Below are positions 34,004 through 45,999 of a stretch of 64,000 nt of DNA, one piece after another. The translations under genes were made by a program, and so were the position numbers. Source of the stretch: Pseudofabraea citricarpa (lineage: Eukaryota; Ascomycota; Leotiomycetes; Helotiales; Dermateaceae); assembly GCA_029641185.1 (NCBI GenBank), contig JAPWGK010000016.1, positions 1,116,001-1,180,000 on the forward strand. The letters run 5' to 3'. How positions within the stretch are numbered: position 1 is the first letter of the stretch; each line of letters begins with the position of its first letter. The notes below the pieces were generated by a model. It was given only the letters and a program-made list of their open reading frames with translations, had not been told where the DNA came from and did not search any database.

Positions 34004-37000
34004 TCAACGTTTTCGGAAATCCGTCATCGCTCTCTTAGGTGCCGCCATGGGCAGATCTCCCCTCTCCAATGCACTATCTCGTGCTACCGCTTGGGGGCTC
34101 ACTAGTCCAGTTCGAGGATCGATCCTGGTCCCTTGAGGTTCACCCGCGGTTCCCCGTCGTGGTCTTCCTCGTCCACCTGGAAGCATTCTCTCTTCTTCTT
34201 CTAGCAAAATAGCAGAATTGGTACCAGAAGCCTCGGGAATGTCTGGCATATCGGCTGCTGTAAAGCCTCTCTCTGCCCTCTCCAGATCGTCCAGGTTGGT
34301 TCCCTCTTCGGCGGTACCAAGCTTGCTACGGTTTCGGCTAAAAAATCGCGTTTTGTGACTCCGACCAGATGTAGCAGATGTGATCTTGCCCATCTGGCTA
34401 TTTTGTGAAGTTGTCCGTGTAAGCGAATCGCCGTCCGTATCATGACTTGGTCGACCGTCTCGGCTACCGCTATTACGCGCAGGTGCTGGAGATGTCGACA
34501 TGATGGGTAAACGGGGCTTTCGGTCTTCGTAAACATCACCAAAGTCTGCCCCAGAAGAGATTGCAGACATTCCAAGTGAGAAATCAACACGTTTACCCAT
34601 ATTCGACAAGGATTCGCCTCTCTTACGTGTGCTGTCGCGTGTTCGGAGGATGGATGGATGGTGGTTAATAGGTCTATCAGAGTCTCGAGAATGCACCTCA
34701 TCTCTTGCCAGAGATCCGGAACGAGGGCCAGGTCCGGAACTGGATGGCGGAGGATTATCTCCAGTGTCAGGCTGGAATTGTTGCTGCGCTTGCGGATAGG
34801 CTCCATGAAGATACATTGGGAAATCTTGAGCTGCACCAGCGAGACGCATGCGAGGACCTTCGATACCCAACTCTTGCATTGTAACCATCAGAGCACAAAT
34901 AAACTTGTTACGACGTTGGAGACGAAGCAATTCATTTTGCCAATTCGATTTGTAGAAGAAGACGACATTAAGCGTAATAGAATAAGCTTCGAAGACTTCT
35001 CGGAGTTCGGTGAGGATATTCTTTTGGTATTCTCGCTTTTCGTTTGTGACGAATTCTAGAAGTCGCATCCGTAGGGTATCTATTTGCTCGAGAGTAGTGC
35101 CGAATTTGATTGTGACCGGTACAGCCTCAGCGAGACCACCTGATCGACGCTGGTTCAGAATGAACAAGGTATTCAAGTAACTGTTTGGAGCTTGAACGAC
35201 ATGGCCTTCCATCTTCTTGAACTCGGTAAACAAAAGTGAAATCTCCTTGACAAAATAGTCATCGCCTCTACCCAGAGCTCCAGTATTGCCGTAGACTGTG
35301 ACACGGTCGCCGACATCGAAAGGATGCTTGATAAAGACAAAGACAATTGACTGAAGAAATTCTTGAGCGGTAGCCGAGAACAACCAGGAAAGAGCCAAGA
35401 CAACAGAACCTGCGGATGTGATTGCTGTAGCAGCAGAGGACGAGATCAGAGAGATGAAGATGAGGATAGTGATGATAAAAACGATGAAGAGGAATACATC
35501 ATCAAGTTTCGAAACCACGGAGTCAAGATCTTTGAGGGATGCTGTGATGGCTTTTCGCTCGCGGCCGATTTCAACACACACAGCCTCAAGCTCCTCCATG
35601 GAGATATCGCCGTTCAAATCCTTATCAAACATGGTAAAAGCTGCAGTGGCCTCATCATCGTTATCAAATGCCATTTTCAGGTCATCAGAAAAGACTGTCT
35701 CGGAATCCTCATGGGCGAATGTTCGATACAACCGGCGTGCGAGTACCTGTGAGCCATTTGTCGTATGTAGAAGCTGGAGAACACTGTTTTCGGTTAGCTG
35801 TTTTCATAAAGAGTCCCCATGGTTAGACTTACACTTGATGCGGGTGATTACTGCTGGTGACTGCCTTTCCTGTGAAATCCCCAGCAACCTTGCCAGCAAC
35901 GTCACCAACTTTATTGAAAACTTGACGGGCATTCTTCTGTGCTTGTTTGACGTAGAGCATCGGAGTTCGCTGGCCAGAGGACGGGCCCGTCTGATTTTGG
36001 GATTCGAATTCCGAGTCCTCCATTGCGATCTTCTCCTTGGAGTGAATGTAAAGCTTGACCAAACTAGAGATCTGGAACTTGTTGATATCGATGCGATCCG
36101 CGTACGTACGGAGGTGAAAACTGATGGCAATCAATTGAATGATGATTTTCTCGAAAAAGTTCAGGCAGAAGCCAATAAAGAAGGATATGATGACTTTATT
36201 GGTAGTATTCTCCCATGGCCGTGTTGCTTTTGTGCCGTCCAAGTGATGATTCTTCATTGTTGGAAGGAAAGAAATTTCAATCGCGAGCCACCAAAAGAAT
36301 AGGGTAGCTGGAACTTCCAGTGCCTTTCCAAGATCTCTCCATTTTTTGCTATTGTTGGTAAACAGACTTGAAATTAACCCCATGGGCCAGGGGATACACT
36401 TCGCAAGAATCTGAGGGGCTGTATTAATATCAGAATATTGACGCGGTGGATTTAACTTACTCTTCCCGCCCAGAGAGTGAGCCACACAATCTCAAGCCAG
36501 ATACCGAACCAAAATAGTCGAACATCACCAACGGTAGCGTCCTCAAAGACCAAAAGACCCAACAATGTCGGAATAAGTAAGATCAAAACGACTGGTGTGA
36601 TGTAGATGAAATACCGAAGCAACCAACTCGAGCTGTGGATCCTCTTGAACAATTTTGCAAGGCTCGTTGTTGGGTTTGCCGGGGGTTGATAGATTTTGTT
36701 TTTCTCGTGAATAGGTGTCGTGCCGACATCGAAATCGTCGATTGGTTCGGCATTCGTGCGAGATCTGGACCGAGCTAGTGATTTTGATCTTCCTACGCTA
36801 TCCTCTGTTCTCTCCGCATTTGAAATTATACGCTCAGCACGGAGCATCTCTAGATCATCGTCGAGTCGGCGTTCCTCTTCCCGAGCCATGGATGGCGATA
36901 GAGGTGACCGACTTCGTTCCCGCCTGTCCAGAAAATCCCCTCCGTCTTCATAGCTTGTTGTTACCCGCAGATAATTGCGATTGATTTCTGCCGCCTCTTC

Positions 37001-37126
37001 TTGCAAGGTAGCGTCCTCATCGGACGACAACCGTTGGTGTCCATTGCGCTGTTGCGTCGACTGCGAACCACTCGTGGTAAATGCTGGGAAGGAGAACTGC
37101 TCCTTCTCGGTCAAGGGCGTCGACAT
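34004..37126 (-). CDS. MscS-family mechanosensitive channel with EF-hand (Msy1/Msy2-like)
   Basis: Three exons, 37126-36461, 36410-35833 and 35783-34004 (introns 50 and 49 bp), give 1007 aa. A long hydrophilic N-terminus with Arg/Ser stretches precedes four or more membrane spans (from about residue 170: [26 protein letters not shown]; then [41 protein letters not shown]). A canonical 12-residue EF-hand loop lies at 467-478 (D467, D469, N471, D473, S475, E478). Then come another span pair, the pore-lining segment ([27 protein letters not shown]) and the MscS beta domain ([19 protein letters not shown]). A disordered Ser/Arg/Pro-rich tail follows. This order matches fission-yeast Msy1/Msy2, endoplasmic-reticulum channels that limit calcium and volume change in hypo-osmotic shock. 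The EF-hand implies calcium control of gating. Confidence 0.92.
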
Positions 37127-40100
37127 TGTCGATTTGTGTGCAATTCTTTGTTCAGTCTACTTCGACGGCGAAGAGCTTATCAATTCCTGTTCCTGTCGTT
37201 CCGAAGGTGTTGTCCTATCCTCCAATTATTCGGGTCTCGCGCCTGCGGATATGTGTGCTACACAGCAGATGAGTTGACAATTATCGATGGCTAGTTTCAA
37301 AGCCGTGTAACCCGTGCTGAATCGATCGTCTGATGTTTTGAATTGGTGGTCAACGAGAGACAAAGGGGGTCGAAAGAGCCGGTCGCGTCGTGAGATAAGG
37401 GATTACTGAAATAGGAGAGCTTGTACAAGGAAACGGAAGCAAAGCGAGTGTGGTGTACAATAGATAAAGAGGATGGAGATGGATGTTGGGAGCGGCGGTG
37501 GGAGGGATGGGGAGAAATAAAAGACTGGTGAGGAGGGTGTCTTGGGCTTCTTGTTCTTGAACCTGACTAGAGCTGCAGGTGGTCGATAGTGATGGTGTTG
37601 GTGGACGAAAATTCACGGGAGCTAATCCCTGGTCGCGTCAAAAAGGTCAAAAAGCATCTCAGCCAGCCGCTGGAGGGCGTCGCTTTGTTGAACCACTTAA
37701 AAGCGCCATTGACACCATAAATAAAGCCCAGCCTTGCAGATCTCGATGTGGAATTCTCCAGTCTCCAATCTCCAGTCTTTCTCCGTGCGAACAAATAATT
37801 CTAGACCGGCCAGAGCACCAAGTGGAGCAGGATTTTCCAGAGAGGACAAAGCTGTCGGCAGTGATGGGCCAGATTGACGTCATTGGCCCGCTCTTGGGTT
37901 TGGTTTTGGTTTTGTGCAGCGATTATTAAATGCGGGTCAAGAGCACAAGAGAGAAGAGCCACTGAGTTATGCTCAACTTCTCTTACCTCTCTCTACCTCG
38001 ACACGTATACATTGGCTAGTACTACCTACAACATGTGCGAATACGCTGCCACACATCCTTACACCAAGAGAAGAAAACACAAAAAAATAATAACATCTTC
38101 CCTCCTCGTTTCAAGGTTGCACTCCCTGCTCCGTCCAATTTATATCCAACCCCTGAACTCAGGGCCCGTCCTGCCATTCGCCCGATAAGAGGATGCCAAG
38201 CACATGGCTTCAAGAAGTTCAGAAGAGGCGATAAACGGTTCCTAGTGGCAGCCAATCGCTACGGGAACTCGGTCGTATCTCCTTTAGTGTGCGCCACCGA
38301 GAATGTGACCCGGTTTCAAGAGCCCCACGAGCATGAGGAAGGAGAAAGAGCAACCAAGACGCGTGGGGGTCGCTACGCTACGAATAGTCGGCCATCGAAA
38401 GGCGAGAAAAGGGGTCCAATCCAATGTCCAATGGTGAGTGGCCCAGTTGGCTGCCACGAACGCATGCATGCATTCCATCTTTAGCCAACGACGACTTGCT
38501 GCAGAGGGCAAGAAAATGTGCCATCAATTCTTGCTCGCTTTTGCCGCGGTGGGCCCGTCCCCCCGTTGCAAGATCAAATAACCGGACAAGATGGCTGACT
38601 TGAGTTTACCAAGACCAATTAGACATCTCGGCAAAAGCCCATTCTGTCATGGCACTCCCTTCCTGCCTATACCCGACGTTTACGAGCAGTACGTACTACG
38701 AAGTTTTGTCTGCCGGCCAAGTACTCGTCTGCTTGTGATCCGTGTTATTACAGTACTGTAGCTTCGCACCCGTCATGCTACGCACCATCTCTTCATCCCC
38801 TTTCCGCTCGCGTATGGTCGCTTACCACGGCTCCCTACGACGGCAGACGGCTCGCAGACCGCTGTTCCCTACTGCCGGCCGGTTTCTGATCTGAGCCTCC
38901 AAAAGCTTATTTCGAGTCGGATTGAAATTTCTCTCCTATTGAATTTTATTATTAGAAACCCGAATCAGAATGAGATGCAAACAAGTTTTGGGCCATCCGC
39001 CAACGAGGCGATGCATCTGATCAGGACCTGAGACTGGCAGACACTGTACTGAGGCGCTTTTGCTCGCTTGGCCTTTGCTCGAGTCCGATTGAGTGATCTG
39101 GACCTGCTTTCTTTGACTTCGTCTACGACAGGATCAAACTCGCTTCTGCAATCACGAGAAATAGCATTATCATGCACCTGCCGGAACAACAATGGTGCCA
39201 TACAAGGTCGAGATAGTGCCATAGAGCACCGTGCTTTCTTGGGGAACCCTTGCAACAACCACATGTGAAGCTGGAAAAATGCCTGCTGTTCTATCTTCAC
39301 ATGCAATTGATTCTGCTGGGCGGGCGACAGTTAAGAGGAAGAGGTGTAAATGCCTCAAGAAATATAACAATAATAGAACCCAATCATTCAGCCACTTTAT
39401 ACAACCCTAAGTATACCTAAGGGATGCTTTCAAGGCTGTACTAAAGTGTTACGACTTGTTTATTCATCTAAATAGCCCGCTCTCCCAACAGTGAACCTCT
39501 CACTTAGCAGAAAACTACATATCAGATTTCAGGTCCTTTCTTTAATTGATTTTAACCAGAAATCCCAAAGAACGTCTTTAAGATTCTATGCATCTTTGAA
39601 AGCAACATATGCATCTGTATGCATCTGTACGATTATCCTCCTCAAACACTTTCAAGCGATATAGCCTTATTACCACCTTGTATACGTTTCACTATGACCG
39701 ATATATAAGCTTAAGCACAGGCGCAAGAAGTTCTTTTTCGAATAACCACATCAAAATCATTCATTACTCATGTATGAGCAGTTGTGCGGGTATGCGAACC
39801 AGCCAGAAAGAGAATATCGCAAAACCGACGCCCGTCCAAACGACAATTATTCGTTCACAGGCACCGAGCGGAAATATTAAGCAGACGCGTTTAGGTGACA
39901 ACCGGATGGCAAGTGACAACCGGAGAGGTAACCGACAGACGGAACTCTCGTTTAACTCAGGCTTATATATTTTTCACGTGTATTGACCCCGTGGCCTGGC
40001 AGGAAGACTTACGCAGGCAGAGAGAAGAACACGCCTGGAAGGTTGAGCAGTGCAAGACGCAAGACGCAAAACTGTTTTCCGCTGCCTGCGTTAAGACGGA

Positions 40101-40300
40101 TGGGTTCATTTCTGGTCAGAAATACAATACAGAAACTGCTGTTTATATTACCATTCAAAATCTGGCTCATCCAAGCGGGTGAAGAAAAGCTTTGTGTCTG
40201 GAAAATTGGCTTTTATTGTGTAAGCAAGCTCGCAGTATCTGAAGACGAAAATCTCAAAATGGTGTCCCAGTTGTGTAAAAATGTCCTGTGCAATAAGCTG
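37127..40300. other. Long intergenic region at the edge of the AT-rich block
   Basis: About 3.2 kb. The part next to 37127 is the MscS gene promoter. Several frames of 60-149 codons exist but overlap one another and have no domains. Composition drifts toward A/T after about 39350. No gene supported. Confidence 0.5.
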
Positions 40301-41203
40301 TCATCCACGTCTTGTAACGGCTGCAATTAGAGCAGCCAGTGTTGCCTGATCTACACGCTCTAGCCCATTTGTAGGTCGGTAGCGTTGTGGTAGCTGATGG
40401 GCTTGTAGTGGCTGGTTGGATGAAGATGGTTGGTTTGATGAAGATGCCTGATTGCTCTGCGGTGGTTGACTGGTCTGGGAAGGCTGATTAGTTTCTTGTG
40501 GAGAATCTTCTCCGTTAGGTGTATGATCTTGCGGCAGAGGTTGAAGTCGGTTTCTCAAATTCAACAACCTGGTCTGGGATTGGAAAGAGTCGGTGAAAGT
40601 CGTAGCTCGAGCAGCATTCCAAGGGTCTGCAGATATGATGATTGAGAATTTCTCGTCTGAGTGAACGACTCTGTCGAACCAATCTCTTGGTTGCTCGTTC
40701 CGGTATAGGATGAAGTTGTCGATGAATTCCTCTATGGCAGCCGCTGCATCTGGTGTCGGTGTCCGCGCACGCATCTTCAGCATATATCCCGTTCCGAAAC
40801 ACAGTGTGCGACCATCTTCAGCTAGAATCTTCAATTCCTTTTCGTTCAGCTGGCGCAAGTCAATGCCGTATTCTAGGTCGCGTCTCATGCTGCGTCTCAT
40901 GCTGTCGTCTGTTCGTCCTTTTTCCAGATTCCATCTTTTCCTTCTAAGGTCGTAACAAGCGAAATGCATTGCATTGAGGAAGATGGCTGGGAGGAGCATG
41001 ATTGCAGCAGCAACAAGGAAAGACCGGAGGTTGAAGATGGGACAATCTCTTTGCCAATTTATCCTCTCGCCGGCTTCGCAAATCTTGTCCGGCCGTAAGA
41101 ACCTTGACCATTGATTGTTGTCGATAACGCTTGCTATAGTAGTACTCGATAAATCTGTCCATATTGTTGTCGATGGTATTGTCAATGGCATTGTCGATGA
41201 CAT
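40301..41203 (-). CDS. Orphan single-span membrane protein with Gln/Ser-rich tail
   Basis: Single exon, 300 aa, starting at the ATG at 41203. One strong membrane span covers about residues 60-82 (NLRSFLVAAAIMLLPAIFLNAMH), followed by basic residues (DLRRKRR-like), so the C-terminus is probably cytosolic. Residues 100-200 are charged with a possible small globular fold (QLNEKELKILAEDGRTLCFGTG). Residues 230-275 repeat a Gln/Pro/Ser/Asn motif (SQTSQPPQSNQASSSNQPSSSNQ). No known family is recognised. Balanced composition and a clean 300-codon frame only 80 bp from AT-saturated sequence argue for a real, maintained gene. It could also be lineage-specific. Confidence 0.6.
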   Translation of the reverse strand: MSSTMPLTIPSTTIWTDLSSTTIASVIDNNQWSRFLRPDKICEAGERINWQRDCPIFNLRSFLVAAAIMLLPAIFLNAMHFACYDLRRKRWNLEKGRTDDSMRRSMRRDLEYGIDLRQLNEKELKILAEDGRTLCFGTGYMLKMRARTPTPDAAAAIEEFIDNFILYRNEQPRDWFDRVVHSDEKFSIIISADPWNAARATTFTDSFQSQTRLLNLRNRLQPLPQDHTPNGEDSPQETNQPSQTSQPPQSNQASSSNQPSSSNQPLQAHQLPQRYRPTNGLERVDQATLAALIAAVTRRG

Positions 41204-41284
41204 GGTTAGTAGATAGGAGTTACGGATTATGTCAGTTGGTGTCAGTGCTAGTATTTTAAGAGAAGGTTTGTTGGATTTAATAAT

Positions 41285-41314
41285 AGAGGTTAGCCTTCGG
41301 CTAAACTAACCTCT
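41285..41314. repeat. Hairpin at the isochore boundary
   Basis: AGAGGTTAG (41285-41293) and CTAACCTCT (41306-41314) are perfect 9-bp inverted repeats around a loop containing AGCCTTCGGC. This is the last GC-bearing sequence before the AT-rich block. Confidence 0.75.
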
Positions 41315-41489
41315 TAGAATATTACTTTAAATCTTATATATATTAAATAATATAATAAATACTTTTAAAAAATATTAATTTTCTTTTTAAGTAATAATTA
41401 TTAATATAATATATTATATTAAATATTATAAAATTAAAACTTATTAATATTATTAAAATAATTATAAAAAGTTAATTATTTAATTATTA

Positions 41490-42090
41490 TTATTATAATA
41501 TATATTATATATTATTATATATAAATTAAAATATAATTATTTTAATCTAATAACTTTTTAATTAATTTAATCGAATAAATTAATTATTTAATTTTATTTA
41601 TATAAATATAAGTATTTATATTAAATTTCTTTTATAATTCTTTTAATTAAAAAATTATCTTATAATAATTATTATAAGTTATTATAATAAATATAATTAT
41701 ATAATTATATAATAATAAAAGATATTAATATTAATTAATAAATATATAAATTAAAAGATTTTATTATAAATATATTCGAATACTTTTTATAATATTATTT
41801 TTTATTAAAAAGAAAAAAGATTTTATATTAGAAATTTAATACTTTTATAATTATTTATATCTTTAGTTATTATATAATTAATATAATTTTATTTATTATA
41901 ATAACTTATAATAATAATTATAAGATAATTATTTAATTAAAAGAATTTTAAAAGAAAAATTATAAATATATTAATTATATAAATAATAAAATTAAAAAAT
42001 TAATTTATTTAATTAAGTTAATAAAAGTATTATTAGTTTCTAGAGTAATTATATTCTAAAGAATATATAATAATATATAATATATATTAT
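41490..42090. repeat. Imperfect inverted repeat with ~215-bp arms
   Basis: The left arm (about 41490-41704) matches the reverse complement of the right arm (about 41875-42090); for example 41660-41693 pairs with 41893-41926 almost perfectly. A spacer of about 170 bp separates them. It could be a fold-back element or two head-to-head repeat copies. Confidence 0.7.
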
Positions 42091-42660
42091 ATATTTAAAA
42101 TTACTTAGAAAATAATTTAATTTTAATTAAAAAATTATCTTATAATATATTTTTAATTCTTTTATTCTTTTACTTTTATATTCTTTTTATTTATTTTATT
42201 AAATATAAATCGATTTAATTAATTAATATTAGTTATATAAGTATATTATAACTTTTATCTTTTATTATAATATTTATTAGATTAATATTTTTTTAATATA
42301 TTTAATTTTTATAATTTTCTTATATTTATATACCTAGTAAAAGTATATTATATTAATTATAAGATATTTTTCTTATATAATTCTTAGTTAAATAAAATAA
42401 TTAAATAATAACTTTAAATTTATATAAATAAATAATAATATTATAATAAAAAATATATTCTTAATAATCGATTTAATTATTTTAATAATATTAAACTTAT
42501 AAGTTATCTTATATAATATAATAGCTAATATAATTTATATAATTCTTATTAAAAGGTAATATAAATAATAATAGATAATAAGATATTATTACTAATAACT
42601 ATAAAAGATATAAAAGATATATAATTATAAGAATTATATATATATCTCTTAAATTTATTA

Positions 42661-42712
42661 CGGATCACGTGATAGATTACGTAGGCTACTAGGAAGCGGC
42701 CGAAGGCTTATT
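42661..42712. other. GC-bearing island in AT-saturated sequence
   Basis: A 50-bp island contains the palindrome ATCACGTGAT and, at 42699-42708, the reverse complement of the 10-mer AGCCTTCGGC present in the hairpin at 41292-41301. Two inverted GC-bearing copies 1.4 kb apart may be terminal inverted repeats of a decayed DNA transposon. Confidence 0.35.
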
Positions 42713-43800
42713 ATAAGGATAATAGCTAGTATAAATAAATAATATTATTACTTTTATATTTTATATATATATACTTTCGATTACTAGTAGTTATTATTAT
42801 TATAAGCTCTTATAAAATTAATAATTAATTTATTCTAGTATTATATATATAAATATACGTGATTATATAATTATTTATATATAAAAGATATAATATTAAT
42901 TAATAGTTTATTACTTATTTATTTTTAATAATTCTCTTATATTTTATTAATAACTAATAAAATATATTTATTTCTCTTAAACTTTAAACTTCTAGTAATA
43001 TTATTTTATTATTATTTAATTTATTAATTTAATATTTTTATATTTAATTTCTTAGGATTAATTATCTAGATAATAAAAGAAAAATTAAAAGAAACTTTTA
43101 GTTAATAAATAAATATAATATATATATTATAAGTATATTATATTATATATTAATTTTTTAATATAAAAATAAAATATATAATTCTTTTAAAACTAATTAA
43201 TATAATAATATATTTATTATTAATAATATTTAAATTATTATATTAATATTCTTATATAAAATTAATTAATTAATTAAATTAAAATTATATAATTCTTTTA
43301 TTAAATTTTTATAAATTATTTATAATAAGTATCTTTTAATTTTTAGCTAAAACTTTATATTATAAAGTTTTATTTTCTTAATATTAATAAATTTATTATT
43401 AATAAGAAATAAAATATTATTAGTTTAAAAGCTTATTATTTTAAATATAATAATATTATATAATAAGTATAAATTATATAATAATTAAATTATTTTTATT
43501 TTTATTTTATTAATATAATAATTTAATAACTTTTAATATTAGATTATATTTAATTTTTAGTTTTTCTTATAATTCTTTTATTAGTTTAATATAAAACTTA
43601 TAATTTAATTTTATAATAAATTATATATATATTTATTATAAAATATTATATAAATATAACTTTTTATTATTATTAAATATAATTATTAAATAAAATATTA
43701 AATATTAGCTTATATATTATATAATTAATAATTAAGTTAATATAATTCTTTTACTTATATTATTATAAACTTATATAACTAATTATAATTTCTTAAATAA

Positions 43801-44147
43801 TATTATAATATATAAAATATAAAGTAAATAAGAGATTAATATAACTAATTAATAATAAAAGATCTAAGTATAAAGAGAGAAAAAGAAAAGAAAAGAAAGA
43901 AAATATAAGAAGCTAGCTATAAGTAATCCTTCTTATTACGCTAGTATTTACTCTCTAAATATTCTCTATTATATATATTCTTAGGTAAGTAAATATATAA
44001 GGTAAGTTATATATAATTTACCTTACTTAGTAAATTTCTAGTTATATAATCCGGGTTAGTAAGTTATAATATAAGGTAAGTAAAATATATATAAGAGAAA
44101 TAAGTATATAACATATATCTTAAGTAACTTACGTAAGAACCGTAATA
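43801..44147 (-). repeat. 3' LTR of the reverse Gypsy element
   Basis: This 347-bp segment is the reverse complement of the 346-bp LTRs at 57660-58005 and 63526-63871. On its own strand it starts TATTACGG and ends ATAATA, as expected for TG...CA ends mutated by RIP. Confidence 0.85.
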
Positions 44148-44192
44148 TTATTTTTCTTCTAAGCGTTTAATTTTTATATTAGATAAAGTTTA

Positions 44193-44401
44193 TATTAGGA
44201 GGATTATATACTTTCTACTTATATCTCTTAAGTTACAAGTATTCGGTTAAGTCTTAGTACTTCGTACGAATAATATATTATATATAGGTTAATATATTCG
44301 TAGATAAATTAACTAATTAATTAACTAAGTATTAATATATATTCGTAATTATATATATATTATTTATATATATATATAACTATAAGATAATTATACTAAT
44401 A
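44193..44401 (+). repeat. 5' LTR of the Copia element
   Basis: Matches 51903-52111 at a constant offset of 7,710 bp. It begins TATTAGGAGG (RIP form of TGTTAGGAGG). Differences I compared between the two LTRs are all C/T or G/A transitions. Confidence 0.92.
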
Positions 44402-45999
44402 CTAATTAGTAGTTTAACTTAACTACTACGTAGTAACTTTACGTACGAAGTAAGATTATAGATTAGTAAGGTTTTTTAGGACTCGATACGTAAAAATTCT
44501 TAATAAGATTATTAAAAGTAAATCTTAGCTTATTTATTTAATTTAAAAGAATATTTCGTAGGTCTAGCTAATATAAAATAAGAGATATTATCTTCGGACG
44601 AAATACTACGACTTCGACTAAAAAAGATCTTTTATAAAACTTACGAGTAATAATAAGTTTTATAATAAAAAGAAAATATCCTATTAACCTTAAATAATAA
44701 AACGATAAAATCGATATAACTAATATAAATAAATATATTAACGTACTTATTAACACGTATATCGTAGCAAATATTAATATATAAAAGGAATAAGAGATAA
44801 AAGATAATAGATTATAAGATAATTTTAAGGATATATTTCGAGGATAAATATTAGTAATATTTAGTATAATATTAAAGATAATTATATCTAAAGTCCGTAT
44901 ATACCTACGTATATACGGAGTATTTATTAAACTTAGATCGAGATTTATATCTTATACTTAACTTTTAGTAAACCTCCTAAACGAGAAGAAATCTTATATA
45001 TAAACTAAAAATAAGATTAAAAAGTAAATAAAAATATACGAAAGAAAGTTCGATTTAATATATAAGCTAAAAGATCTAATATATTAGTTACTCTTACTAA
45101 GTACTTTATATAGCGTTTTTATAGTAAGCCTAATAATAATACTAGAATAATATATTCGGCTATTAATTAAGGATATATATATTTTTCTAGGGGTAAACTA
45201 AGCTCGTATAATATAACCGGAAGAATATAATCTAGACTAGCGCTTTAACTCTCGTATATCTTAGCCTAGTATTTACCTAAGATTTACTAGTATCCCGAAT
45301 CTAAGTCTTTAGCCTAAAAGGTAATCTCTTATAACTTTATATTCTTAAGATAACCTTATACGAAGTCTTTTATAATAATAGTAATATATTTAAGAACCTA
45401 GAATACTATTAATTAGTAAGTTAATTACTAAGCTAATAAAAATCTACGATATATTAAATAAAAGGAAATATATAAGCGAATTATACGATATCCTTAATAT
45501 AAAAATATAAGTATTTTTTAATTATTATAATAAAATAAGAATATTAGATTATAGCTATTATTTAATATTCTCTATAATATTTTAAGGTAAAACGTCCGAA
45601 TTCTATTATAATAAGATATCTAGCCGGAACTATAATCTTTATACGATAATATAAATAATAAAAGATTACTTCGAAACTAAAGAAAATAAGTAATTATATT
45701 TCTTAGAGTAATATAAGATTATATTCTAGGGAATTATCTAATAATACTTAGATAAATTAAGACTTAAATATCTTAAGATCTTATTTAACGTATTTCGTAC
45801 GATATAATAAGGACTTTTAGTCTAATATTAAAACGAGTATAACCTATAAGATTAAGTATTAAATATATATCGAGATATCCTAGAGTATAATTTTATATTT
45901 TATAAACTAGCCCTAACTTTTAAAAGGTTTTATTTAAAATTAAGATCTACTATTACTACTATCGTATAATATAGCTAATTATTATTATATATTTAAGAG

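Larger units (their letters stand above)
41320..43800. other. AT-saturated block, RIP-mutated repeat remains
   Basis: Nearly pure A/T with frequent TA steps and no usable reading frame. The composition and the clear RIP signs in the elements to the right imply mutated repeats here too. One recognisable inverted repeat (41.49-42.09 kb) and one GC-bearing island (42661-42712) are listed separately; I cannot classify the rest. Confidence 0.8.

Noticed and set aside
44568..44756. 62-codon frame inside the Copia element
   Set aside because: It is hydrophobic only because the DNA is A/T-saturated and lies antisense to the Copia internal region.
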